A stretch of DNA of 10,572 nt from the NCBI GenBank assembly GCA_004151065.3, contig NWUY0300000983.1, positions 52,424 through 62,995 on the forward strand, read 5' to 3'. The stretch is from Larix sibirica. Its lineage: Eukaryota; Streptophyta; Pinopsida; Pinales; Pinaceae. Positions within the stretch are counted from its first letter, which is position 1, and every line of letters begins with the position of its first letter. Both the position numbers and the translations under genes were made by a program. Below the pieces are notes generated by a model. That model had not been told where the DNA came from. It ran no database searches and saw only the letters and a list, made by a program, of their open reading frames with translations. Of the stretch, positions 1 to 7,132 are shown piece by piece.

Positions 1-763
1 AATACATAAATGCTGTGATTAGATTCACAATGTTTGAATCCAATATTGATGAAAAAACGATCAATATTCTAATACCAAGCATGTGGGGCTTGCTTTAAAC
101 CATACAAATACTTCTTAAGTCAACAAACAAGACTATAATCCATCACAAAACTATGAGGATTCTCCATGTATATTTCTTTAGACAAATTTCCATGCAAAGA
201 AGACTTTTCACATCCATTTAATGAATTTTGCATCCAAATTGAGCAACAAGTGAAAGAATCAGTCAAATCAGGTTCATTTTTGCGACAGGAGCAAAGGTTT
301 CATTCTAGTCAATTCCTTCTTGTTGAGAGAATCCCTTGGCTACCAATAACGCCTTGTGACATTCAACAACACCGTCGAAAGTAAACTTGGTCTTATAGAC
401 CCATCGACACTTCACAACATTCTTTCCTTGCGGTCGAGGAATTAGTTCCCAAGTGTGATTCTTCTTCAATGAATCAATTTCAAAAGCCATAGCATTTTCC
501 CATTCAAGCACTTTGTGAGCATCAACATAAGTGTTAGGATCACAAGTTTCAAGAACATGTGCCATCAATGCAACACTGCCATGTTGTTTTTTACTACGGG
601 TCTGCTGACCAACACTAGCATCACCAACATCAGGTCTAGCGGCTTCAATCGTTTTAGCATCCCACTGAGGTAGACAAATCAACAGTGATTCAAGTTGATG
701 ATCGTTATTTGAATGAGCAGGTGTGTCGACGTTCTCAGTCGATGTAGACCTACTACTAGTCAA
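1..763 (-). pseudogene. Copia copy A: linker and N-terminal half of reverse transcriptase, broken
   Basis: Read on the minus strand, the open stretch 763-305 covers the poorly conserved linker and then the RT fingers, with WENAM, TWELIPRP and CRWVYKTKF type motifs that mark copia RT. Translation continues past a TAG at 305-307 into FAPVAKMN, a TGA at 263-265, a one-base frameshift near 203-206, EIYMENP, a TGA at 120-122 and LYGLKQAPHAWY. The window ends a few residues before the YVDD active site would be expected, so the catalytic motif cannot be judged. RT copies element RNA into DNA inside the virus-like particle. With at least three stops plus a frameshift this copy is inactive. Assignment to copia RT is secure; the exact domain border inside the linker is approximate. 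Confidence 0.93.
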
Positions 764-1810
764 CTCAGTAGTAAAATTCGACTATTTGGTTGAAACTTCA
801 AAGAAGGGTACAATCGATCTAGTTTCTTCAGAAATTTCAAACGGATCTTTGTGCAATAGACCAAAAGAGGAGTTGAATAAATTAGTACCTAAAATATTCT
901 CATCAAAGATCACATTTATGCTCAAAATGATATGTTGTTTGATGGGGTCAAATAGTCGTTAGCCTTTTTATTCATTAGAATAGCCCATCATGATGCAAGC
1001 ATGACTCTTTGCATCCAATTTCTTCCAAAGGTTATGAGGTGTCCAATAGAGGGATTTCTTCCTCACCACTTCTTGGAACAAGGTTTAGGAAATAGTTTGA
1101 GCAATAAACAACTTATGCCCAAAATTTAGTCTAAATATCTTTGGTCTAGAGTAGGCACCGAGCCATTTCTACCAAAGTCCTATTCTTCTTCTCTACGACG
1201 CCATTCTTCCGAGGGGTGTGAGAGACCGATTTTCTCCAAGAAATTCCATTTTGAAAAAGATATTCTTCAAACTATAGACTCACATATTCTCCACCATTGT
1301 CTAATCTCAAGCATTTGATAGGTTGGTTGTCTTGCTTCTTAGCCAATGCCCTAAGTTCCTTGAATATTTCAAAGGCATGACTCTTATTTTTCAATAAATA
1401 TACCCAAGAAATCTAGATAAATCGTCAATGAAGGTTAAAATATACTTCACACTTGCTAATGAGGGTTTGTTTATGTGGCAAAGATCATTGTGAACAAGTT
1501 TTAGTCGGTCATGTGCTCGCCATTCTTTCCCGGAATCAAAGGGTGCTTGATGATGCTTTCCAAGCACACATCCTCTACACATTCCATTAGGTGGAACAAT
1601 ATTTGGGAGATTGGTAACCATATTATTTGTTACCATCCTCTTCAAAATTTGAAATTTCAAATGTCCAAGTCGTTCATGACAAATTTGACTTCTATCGTCG
1701 GTCTTAGCAATGAGTGCAATCGATACAGTCAGTCGAAAATCATTCTTGGGAGAGTCATAGAACTTGTATAGTGCATCTTTGGTATCTAAATACCATGAAT
1801 CAATAGTCAT
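764..1810 (-). pseudogene. Copia copy A: GAG-pre-integrase and integrase core, broken
   Basis: The open frame 1810-1391 starts at the pre-integrase segment (SWYLD) and holds the HHCC zinc-binding finger, with CHERLGH and CRGC, followed by HNDLC carrying the first catalytic Asp (codon 1484-1486) and FIDDLSR. Beyond the TAA near 1391 the core continues with RLDNGGEY (second Asp, codon 1299-1301) and NGVVEKKNRTL (Glu, codon 1191-1193). The spacing from the second Asp to the Glu is exactly 35 residues, the DD35E rule, counting one stop codon in between. The C-terminal part (KLDAKSHACIMMGYS, RLFDPIK, VIFDEN) is readable down to about 850, with several stops. Integrase inserts the cDNA into the host chromosome. 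All triad residues survive, but stops prevent a full product. Confidence 0.92.
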
Positions 1811-2115
1811 CCCCCCAATCCATAGATCCTTTACAATAAATCTATATGACCAAAACTCAACAATCTTCTTAGTCTATGTAAGTTGTGCAACCAACAACAA
1901 ATTTGCTCAAGCTAGGTACATGATAGACATTAGATATTCAACCATGTCAGCATTCAACATTGCCACTTCTAGCAACCATGAGAGCATAATAATCAGCTAC
2001 ATAAATCTTATGTTGTGGAGCTCCACTTAAGGAAGAGAACAAAGAAGCATCCTTAGCCATATGATGAGTGCAACCAGAATCAACTATCCATTCAGTTTGA
2101 GTGGTGCAGGAATGT
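1811..2115 (-). pseudogene. Copia copy A: aspartic protease, broken
   Basis: The minus strand shows the copia protease entry motif WIVDSGCTHHM; the Asp-Ser-Gly active-site triplet is encoded at 2073-2081 and is intact. It is followed by SLFSSLSG, a recognisable SNVYHVPSL segment, and a run that needs a frame change before the pre-integrase segment begins at about 1810. Stops interrupt it, including one just upstream of the active site near the gag boundary. The enzyme would cut the Gag-Pol polyprotein, acting as a dimer. In copy B the glycine of the same triplet is replaced by serine, so the two copies decayed differently at this site. Confidence 0.85.
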
Positions 2116-3030
2116 AATGCCTAGGAAGTGCTAACAGAAAAGGTGAAGTTTTCTATAGGTTGGTTGATTGAAGGACTAGTCGATCTACCTTCTTCAAGAT
2201 GCTCGACCTTTTCTTCCAAGTACTTTGTCTTCTTCCAACAGGTTTCCTCCACATGTCCCACCTTTCCAGAGTAGTGACAAGTTTTCTTCATTTGATTCTT
2301 ATTGGTCGATGTCAACTCATTAGTATTTCCTTTTGTAAGTTGGTTGATACAATGTGGTCGTTGATCCGATCGACCATGTTATCTATAATTTTGCTTGAAC
2401 TTGCCTTTGAGCAAGTGATCCTAGTGTTTGCTACCAAGCTTCCCTTCTTTGAGCAATTTTTGTTGATCCTTGATCAATAAATCACAAAATATATCAAAGG
2501 TGAAAAAATCTTGTTTGTGTGACATCCAATTGGCATGAAAATGAAGAGAAGAATGCATCATAAGGTTTCCCTAGATTCATTAGGACTAGTTCAATGAGCT
2601 GCCCATCCTTCTTCATAAAACTCTAGCCACATTCTCCCAATTTCAACTTTAGCTCCTTAATGCGAGCCAAATAGCCCTCAATCCTTTCAAAGCAATGGGG
2701 TTCTAGAGAGATAAAATCTTTCTCCATCTGCATCACTTAACTTCCATTAACCTTGTCGAACAATGACTTCATCTTACTCCATATGGCATGAGGGAAGTTG
2801 ATCCCACTTGTGCGAAAGTGAATCTCCCTTGAAATGTAGGTTGTAATGACACTGACGGCCTCATCCTTCTTTACATCGATGAAAAACTTAACTTGGTCAT
2901 CCATCGGATTTGGAATAGTGACCTTAGTATATTACCATAGTCCCTTGCTCTTCAACAAAGTTTCCATATCCGGTGCCCAGATTGCATAGTTATGCCCATT
3001 CAGAATAACATGTTCTATATTGGAATCCAT
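2116..3030 (-). pseudogene. Copia copy A: gag with damaged CCHC zinc knuckle
   Basis: The start is the ATG at 3030-3028 on the minus strand, chosen because the same ATG and following residues (MDS.IE, NGHNY, IWA, LLKSKGLW) occur in copy B. Downstream motifs include ISREI, LEKD-type, LGECG and KKDGQ.IELVLMN. The knuckle at 2238-2279 reads C-H-Y-S...GH....C: the second zinc-binding Cys has become Ser (codon 2268-2270). A Lys/Glu-rich, probably coiled segment (KKTKYLEEKVEHLEE) follows. Codon 33 is a TAA (2932-2934); more stops and at least one frameshift follow. Gag would form the virus-like particle and bind RNA through the knuckle. It is clearly a pseudogene. Confidence 0.92.
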
Positions 3031-3167
3031 CCTTCTAATCTCAAAAAAATCTAATCCAAATTCAAAGGAAAAGGTGTCAATCAAAAAATATTCAACCCAA
3101 CGTCGATCAACCCTAGATTTAACTTAGCACGATTCATAGACAACATGCTAGGTCAAAACCAATAGCT
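3031..3167 (-). other. Untranslated leader of copia copy A, truncated inside the primer binding site
   Basis: This stretch lies upstream of the gag ATG of copy A and matches the leader of copy B at 4859-4993 along its length. The match is patchy near gag and perfect over the 40 bases furthest from gag. In copy B this block leads straight into the primer binding site and LTR; in copy A the sequence stops after AGCT and meets the N at 3168. No coding potential is visible. Confidence 0.85.
3128..3167 (-). repeat. 40-bp block identical to 4954-4993 (copia leader)
   Basis: All 40 bases here equal those at 4954-4993, in the same orientation. The surrounding leader and gag differ at roughly one base in five by eye. 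The block ends exactly at the N on one side; in copy B it ends at the primer binding site and LTR. Confidence 0.93.
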
Positions 3168-3168
3168 N
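3168..3168. other. Single ambiguous base (N) exactly at a breakpoint between two copia copies
   Basis: The only N of the window sits between the integrase core of copy B (codons for LAKKQ, minus strand) and the leader of copy A. In copy A the equivalent integrase codons at about 1335 continue into RLDNGGEY; in copy B they stop here. A G on the minus strand would fit both flanks. It may be an ambiguous call, or a scaffold gap reduced to one base. Confidence 0.9.
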
Positions 3169-3760
3169 TTGCTTTTTAGCCAATTCCCTAAATTCCTTGA
3201 ATATTTCAAAGACGTGACTCTTATTCTTCAAGAAATATACCCATGTAAATCTATAGAAATCATCAATAAAGGCTAAGATATCCTTTGCACCTACTAATGA
3301 GGGTTTTTTCATGCAACAAAGATCATTGTGAATAAGTTTCAGCCAGTTCTATGCTTGCCATGCTTTCCTGGAATCAAAGGGTGCCTGATGATGCTTTCTA
3401 AGCACACATCCTCTACAAACTCCTTCAGGTGGAATAGCATTTGGGAGACCAATAACCATATTATGTGTTACCATAATTTTCAAACTTTGAAAGTTCAAAT
3501 TTCCACATTGTTGATTCCAAATTCAAATTCTATCATTGATCTATGCAATGAGTGTCATCGATCCAGTCAGTCCAATCGATCTAGGAGAATCATAGAACTT
3601 GTAAAGTATGTATTTGGGGTATAGATACCATGAAGCAAGAGTTTCCCCCCCAAGCCTCAAATCCTTTACAATAAAGTGACCTAACAAAAACTCAATAGTA
3701 TTCTTGGTCTGTGTAACAACAAATTTGCACTCAAGCTAGGCACATGATAAACATTGGATA
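3169..3760 (-). pseudogene. Copia copy B: GAG-pre-integrase and truncated integrase
   Basis: The minus strand reads from a WYLYPKY pre-integrase start through LYKFYDSP, a degraded zinc finger, CRGCVLRKHHQAPFDS, HNDLC (first catalytic Asp) and FIDDFYRF to LAKKQ, then stops at the N. In the HHCC finger both histidine positions are asparagine (codons 3514-3516 and 3499-3501, correct five-residue spacing), while both cysteines remain. Stops occur before the finger and between the finger and the first Asp. The second Asp and the Glu of DD35E are missing because the fragment ends. Copy A carries the matching segment at about 1331-1810. It is a truncated, non-functional integrase. Confidence 0.9.
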
Positions 3761-3960
3761 TTTGACCACGTTGGCATTCAACATTGTCACTTCCAACCAT
3801 CGTGAGAGCGTAATAATCAACTACTAAATATTCTATTCCTGAGCTCCACTTAAGGAAGAGAATGGAGAATCTTCCTTATCCATATGGTGAGTACAACTAG
3901 AATCGACTATCCATTTTGTATATGTGGTACTGGCATGTAATGTTTGGGAAGTTCTAACAT
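3761..3960 (-). pseudogene. Copia copy B: aspartic protease with altered active site
   Basis: The protease entry motif is WIVDSSCTHHM on the minus strand. The active-site triplet is Asp-Ser-Ser instead of Asp-Ser-Gly; the changed codon is 3896-3898. The open frame runs from gag through this motif to a stop near 3833 (SSLSGAQE), so gag and protease share a frame here as expected for a copia polyprotein. The rest towards the pre-integrase segment has stops but keeps SNVYHVPSL-like residues in copy A's order. Loss of the glycine would be expected to inactivate an aspartic protease. Confidence 0.85.
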
Positions 3961-4858
3961 ACAAGGTGAATTTTTCAGTAATTTGTTTGATCGAGTGACC
4001 AGTTGACACACTATCTTCAAGGTGCTTGACCTTTTCCTCCAAGTCCTTTGTCTTCTTCCAGCATGTTTTCTCGACATGTCCCACCTCTCCACAATAGTGA
4101 AAAGTTTTCTTCTTTCGATCCTTCTTCATCGATGACAACTCTCTAGTCTTTTCTTTAGTAGGTTGGAGGATACATTCTGGTTGATGATCCAATTTACAAC
4201 GTTCTTTAAAAAGTTTCTTGACCTTGATTTTGAGCATGTGAACCTGGTGTTTGCTACCAAGATTCCCTTCTTCAAGCAACTTTTGTTGGTCTGTAATCAA
4301 CAAATCACATAAGACACCAAAGGTGAATTCCTTACCATCTTGTTTGCGTGACATCCAATTGGCACAAAAGGAGGAGTAGAAGACAGCATAAGGTGTCCTC
4401 CAATTCATCAGGACCAATTCAATGGGTTGTCCATCCTTCTTTGAAAAATCCTTACCACATTCACCCAATTTCAACTATAGATCCTTGATGCAAGATAAAT
4501 AGTCCTCAATCCTTTCAAAGGGAAAGTGTTCCAAAGAGATCAACTCTTTCTCTAAGTACATTACTTGACTTTCAATAACCTTGTTGAACAATGACTTCAG
4601 CTTATTCGAAATAGCATGAGGATAGTCGATCCCGCTTGTGTGAAAGAAAATCTCCCTCGAAATGTAGGTCATGATGACCCCAACATCCTCATCCTTCTTT
4701 CTGTCGATGACAAATTTATCCTGGTCATCTGTCAAATCTAGAATAACAACCTTCGTATACTACCACAGTCCTTTACTTTTCAACAAAGTCTCCATATCTA
4801 ACGCCCAAATTGTGTAATTGTGTCCATTTAGAACAATAGGTTCTATCTTGGAATCCAT
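3961..4858 (-). pseudogene. Copia copy B: gag with damaged CCHC zinc knuckle
   Basis: The start is the ATG at 4858-4856, matching the gag start of copy A. It is the better preserved of the two gags: after a TAG at codon 33 (4760-4762) and another at 4475-4477, one frame stays open from about 4759 down to 3833 with no frameshift. Motifs are NGHNYTIWA, TYISREI, SLEHFPFERIEDYL, LGECGKDF and IELVLMN. The knuckle at 4061-4102 reads F-H-Y-C...GH....C: the first zinc ligand is Phe (codon 4100-4102), whereas copy A lost the second. A charged segment (KKTKDLEEKVKHLED), probably coiled, follows. Gag would package element RNA. Two stops make this a pseudogene unless read through, which I see no evidence for. 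Confidence 0.92.
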
Positions 4859-4990
4859 CCTTCTGATTATAAACAGATCTTATCAAAGTTCAAGAAGAGG
4901 TATCAGTCGACAAATATTCAACCCATATTCAATCAACCCTAGATCCAACTCAACACGATTCATAGACAACATGCTAGGTCAAAACCAATA
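4859..4990 (-). other. Untranslated leader of copia copy B
   Basis: This non-coding stretch lies between the primer binding site and the gag ATG on the minus strand. Its LTR-proximal part includes most of the 40 bp (4954-4993) shared exactly with the leader of copy A. Leaders of LTR elements usually carry packaging and dimerisation signals, but no specific signal can be read here. Confidence 0.8.
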
Positions 4991-4993
4991 GCT
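4954..4993 (-). repeat. 40-bp block identical to 3128-3167 (copia leader)
   Basis: This is the partner of the block at 3128-3167 and overlaps the first three bases of the primer binding site. Here its context is intact: LTR, primer binding site, then leader. Confidence 0.93.
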
Positions 4994-5002
4994 CCAATAC
5001 CA
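4991..5002 (-). other. Primer binding site of copia copy B, initiator-Met type with two changes
   Basis: The minus strand reads TGGTATTGGAGC directly after the LTR end (...CCAACA), with no spacer. Plant copia elements typically use TGGTATCAGAGC, complementary to the 3' end of initiator methionine tRNA. Ten of twelve positions agree and both differences are transitions, as expected from decay. The site primes minus-strand cDNA synthesis. Its position fixes the LTR border at 5003. Confidence 0.88.
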
Positions 5003-5236
5003 TGTTGGGGAACCTCTTCATATTGAACAAATGAGACATAAAAAAAGAATAGTAGAAGGAGTAAGTATTCCAAGAAGATGGGTGGTGTTTAAAGACACCA
5101 TTACAACACTTAAGCACATCATATTGTGATCAAAACATCATAATGCATTATCTCATAAGATATCATCATCAAAGGTTGATTTCTACATATCGACAAAACC
5201 CATAGGGACATTCTTTTATACTCTCTATATCTAACA
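5003..5236 (-). repeat. 234-bp copia LTR shared by two elements
   Basis: On the minus strand the unit begins TGTTAGATATAGAG and ends CCCCAACA, giving TG...CA ends with a short inverted repeat (TGTTRG/CCAACA). The primer binding site touches its 3' end, so it acts as 5' LTR of copy B. A polypurine tract and an RNase H tail touch its 5' end, so it also acts as 3' LTR of another element. A TATA box lies 16 bases inside. No second copy of this LTR exists in the window, so borders rest on the flanking signals and not on a paired alignment. Confidence 0.87.
5214..5220 (-). promoter_or_regulatory. TATA box of the copia LTR
   Basis: TATAAAA on the minus strand lies close to the start of the LTR, where the U3 promoter would drive element RNA towards copy B gag. 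It is close to the LTR edge, so U3 would be very short. Activity is not shown. Confidence 0.5.
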
Positions 5237-5245
5237 AACTCCCTT
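5237..5245 (-). other. Polypurine tract next to the LTR
   Basis: The minus strand reads AAGGGAGTT immediately before the LTR start TGTTAG. A short purine run here is the normal plus-strand primer site at the 3' end of an internal region. It shows that an element end, not unrelated flank, precedes the LTR. Confidence 0.75.
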
Positions 5246-5478
5246 GAAGTGAGGATGATATGGTCCACAAATAGGGGTTGTTGGTTTAATCATTTCCATG
5301 AAATCCACAACATCTCATAGATTAGTTGTCTTCTATAGTTGAGTCAACCACGGCCTCGTCGACCATTCAGTTGCCTGATCAATCAATCCTCTAGTCAACG
5401 ACTCTGCCAGTGGATTGTTGTCTTTTGACCGATTGTCTCCAAAGTATCTAGAGGTGTGATGAACCTGTATAACCTTTA
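5246..5478 (-). pseudogene. Copia copy C: RNase H C-terminal tail, fragment
   Basis: The minus strand reads RSKDNNPLAESLTRGL, which resembles the conserved end of copia RNase H (KSKDN.ADPLTKGL in the family), followed by a tail of the right length for the family and a stop, then the polypurine tract and LTR. The open frame 5524-5333 runs upstream of this fragment, but from about 5478 upward the plus strand encodes gypsy gag, so the first part of that frame is only antisense gypsy sequence. The exact junction is uncertain by some tens of bases. RNase H removes RNA from the RNA-DNA hybrid; only its last part is here. The rest of copy C is missing. Confidence 0.75.
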
Positions 5479-6193
5479 TTTCCAACATCCCGACGATTGA
5501 CATGTGCAAATTTGATGGCTCCAACCCCTCTAGTTGGGTTACCCAAATGGAACCTTATTTTTCTCTCCATGGCATTAAAGATGATATTCAGAAGTTAAAA
5601 ATTTGGTTTTATATTTAGACTCAGAATGTTGGCAATGACGTAAATGGTACCATAAATCTTACCATCATTATGTCCCTTAGAGACAATTTGTGAACATCCT
5701 TCAAGATCATTTTGACTGTAACACTCACTACCTAGGTTGGTTGACCAAATTACGCTAGAGTGGCACAGTTATGGACTATATCACAACCTTTGAGAAATGG
5801 GAAATCTACACCGAGGGCATCTCTGATTCTTTTTCCTATGAATGCTTCATAAGTGGCCTTAAGGAGTTAATTCAAGCCCATTTCATTATGTAGAGGCCTT
5901 CCACTTGGTTGGAAGCTTGTGATAGAGCTAGAGAAGCTAAAATGGTGATCAACACCCATTGCAAACGCCCTTCCTTTCCCACCTACAAATGTCTCCCATG
6001 GCTACTACTTCCAATATTTCTACCACATCGCCCTTGCGAATCCAAAAAATTGACCTTGGATGCCATGGTCGAACCTCAACGCCTTGGACTTTGCTATAAT
6101 TGTGATGACAATTCTTTTCGAGGGCATAAATGCAAAGAATAGAAATTATTCAAAATCGAGGCATCACCACATGATTCCCTCAAGGACAACACC
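5479..6193 (+). pseudogene. Gypsy gag with variant zinc knuckle, 5' truncated
   Basis: Homology starts abruptly with IDMCKFDGSNPSSWVTQMEPYF, near but not at the usual start of this gag family, so the N-terminus is lost. After stops and a frame change the frame used from about 5730 reads LTKLR, DYITTFEKWE, ECFISGLKELIQAHF and RPSTWLEACDRAREAK, the typical capsid region. The nucleocapsid knuckle C-Y-N-C.......H-K-C at 6092-6133 has all four ligands in the CX2CX7HXC spacing common in plant gypsy elements. A TAG at 6140-6142 follows; the same frame continues into the protease. Gag would form the particle shell and bind RNA. Several stops (for example the TAG near 5890) make it non-functional. Confidence 0.9.
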
Positions 6194-6742
6194 ATGGATG
6201 CTTCACCTGAAACAAATGTGGATGATACTATGCCATCCCTAGAAGATGCTCCCGATGTGTTAGTTCTTGAGGAGCAACCCCAAATTTCACTCTATGCGTT
6301 ATCAAGTTTTTCCACACCTTGGACATTGAAGTTGATCAACTACATCAAGCACCATAAAGTCATTGTATTAAATGACACTGTCAATACCCATAATTTCATT
6401 CATGAGCAAGTGGTTGAAGAAACTCGTTTATATATCTTCCTCATATCCAATTTCTAAATTATGATAGCAGATGGGGGTATGATGAAATGTGGTGGCCATG
6501 CGAAAATGTGAAACTTCAAATAGGTGACTACCATCTCAACACACAAATGTTCTTTATTGACATGGGCAGTTGTGATATAATTATGGGAGTAGAATGGCTC
6601 AGGAATTTGGGTCCCGCCACCATGGATTTTAAGGCAGTCTCTCTTAGCGTTTATTAGAATGGGAACACACATAATCTAAGAGGGCTTACTTTCGATTCTC
6701 CCAAAATTATGTCCTCCCACGATATGTAGAAATTATTGAATA
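6194..6742 (+). pseudogene. Gypsy aspartic protease, active site altered
   Basis: The frame of gag continues (MDASPETN..., ISLYALSSF, TLKLINYI). At 6374-6382 the active-site triplet is Asp-Thr-Val, in a VIVLNDTVNTHNFI context where the family has Asp-Ser-Gly; the glycine is lost. A TAA at 6455-6457 and a one-base frameshift near 6498 follow. Homology then continues as CENVKLQIGDYHL, DMGSCDIIMGVEWLRNLGP and MDFK, a conserved segment after the protease fold. It fades with HNLRGL and SSHDM up to about 6742, where foreign sequence begins. The enzyme would process Gag-Pol. Glycine loss plus stops indicate it is inactive. Confidence 0.88.
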
Positions 6743-7132
6743 TGTAGGGTTTGAGATTTAACAACAAGTATACACAAATAAATATCAAGCAAGGAACATA
6801 GGCATTTCTCACATAAGAAACCCTCAAAGGGGAAATTCCATACAATCAATCCATTTCCCTGTATGTTTCTATTGTACTTTTAGGTCCCTTTATATGACTT
6901 AGGTGACCACAACAATTTTTCATATTTATTCAACCATCTCCATAATTGTCTCCAACAATATCTCCATGAATCACTCATCTTGATCATATGAGATCCTCAT
7001 CCCTAGTTTTTCTCCTTACCCTCGTCTTTGAATCATATATAGACTTTGTTACATCGTCTACTTCATTCACATATTATAATATATTTCCAAATATCACAAA
7101 TAGGATTTAATCCTTCATACCCACCCTTAACA
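6743..7132 (-). repeat. Candidate solo LTR (390 bp) inside the gypsy element
   Basis: The plus strand begins TGTAGGG at 6743 and ends CCCTTAACA at 7132, giving TG...CA ends with a matching inverted repeat. AATA stands directly on both sides (6739-6742 and 7133-7136), a possible 4-bp target duplication. Gypsy homology stops at the left edge. On the minus strand a TATATA motif near 7036 lies about 100 bases inside, a normal place for an LTR promoter, so minus orientation is preferred. It is not related to the copia LTR at 5003-5236. No second copy is present, and a 4-bp match can occur by chance. Confidence 0.45.

Larger units (their letters stand above)
1..3167 (-). mobile_element. Degenerate Ty1/copia retrotransposon, copy A (internal region, 3' end outside window)
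   Basis: On the minus strand the order is leader, gag with a zinc knuckle, protease with a DSG motif, integrase with HHCC and DD35E motifs, then reverse transcriptase. This PR-IN-RT order is the Ty1/copia arrangement; Ty3/gypsy has integrase last. Each domain keeps clear family motifs but is broken by in-frame stops and frameshifts, so the copy is dead. Its 5' end stops inside the leader at the N at 3168, with no LTR or complete primer binding site. Its 3' half (rest of RT, RNase H, 3' LTR) lies beyond base 1. It is related to copy B at 3169-5236, at very roughly 80 percent identity by eye in the regions I compared. Confidence 0.93.
3169..5236 (-). mobile_element. Degenerate Ty1/copia retrotransposon, copy B (5' LTR to mid-integrase)
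   Basis: On the minus strand this element has a 234-bp LTR (5236-5003), a primer binding site touching the LTR, a leader, gag, protease and integrase up to just before the second catalytic Asp, where it ends at the N. RT, RNase H and 3' LTR are absent. Domain order and motifs match copy A, in the same orientation, so the two look like neighbours in a tandem array of one family. Stops and substitutions are largely different from those of copy A, so most decay happened after the copies separated. Confidence 0.92.

Noticed and set aside
166-384. Plus-strand frames at 166-384, 723-962, 1511-1771, 1764-2030, 2199-2480 and 3328-3624
   Set aside because: These are antisense to well-recognised copia pol and gag sequence on the minus strand and show no motifs of their own.
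3907-4092. Minus-strand frame of 61 codons, rich in Arg and Lys
   Set aside because: It is an alternative frame of copia copy B gag and protease; the correct frame there has the zinc knuckle and the protease motif.
6454-6845. Two minus-strand frames of 63-72 codons
   Set aside because: The first is antisense to the gypsy protease tail (GVEWLRNLGP on the plus strand). The second crosses the border between gypsy sequence and the candidate solo LTR, so it is not a gene.
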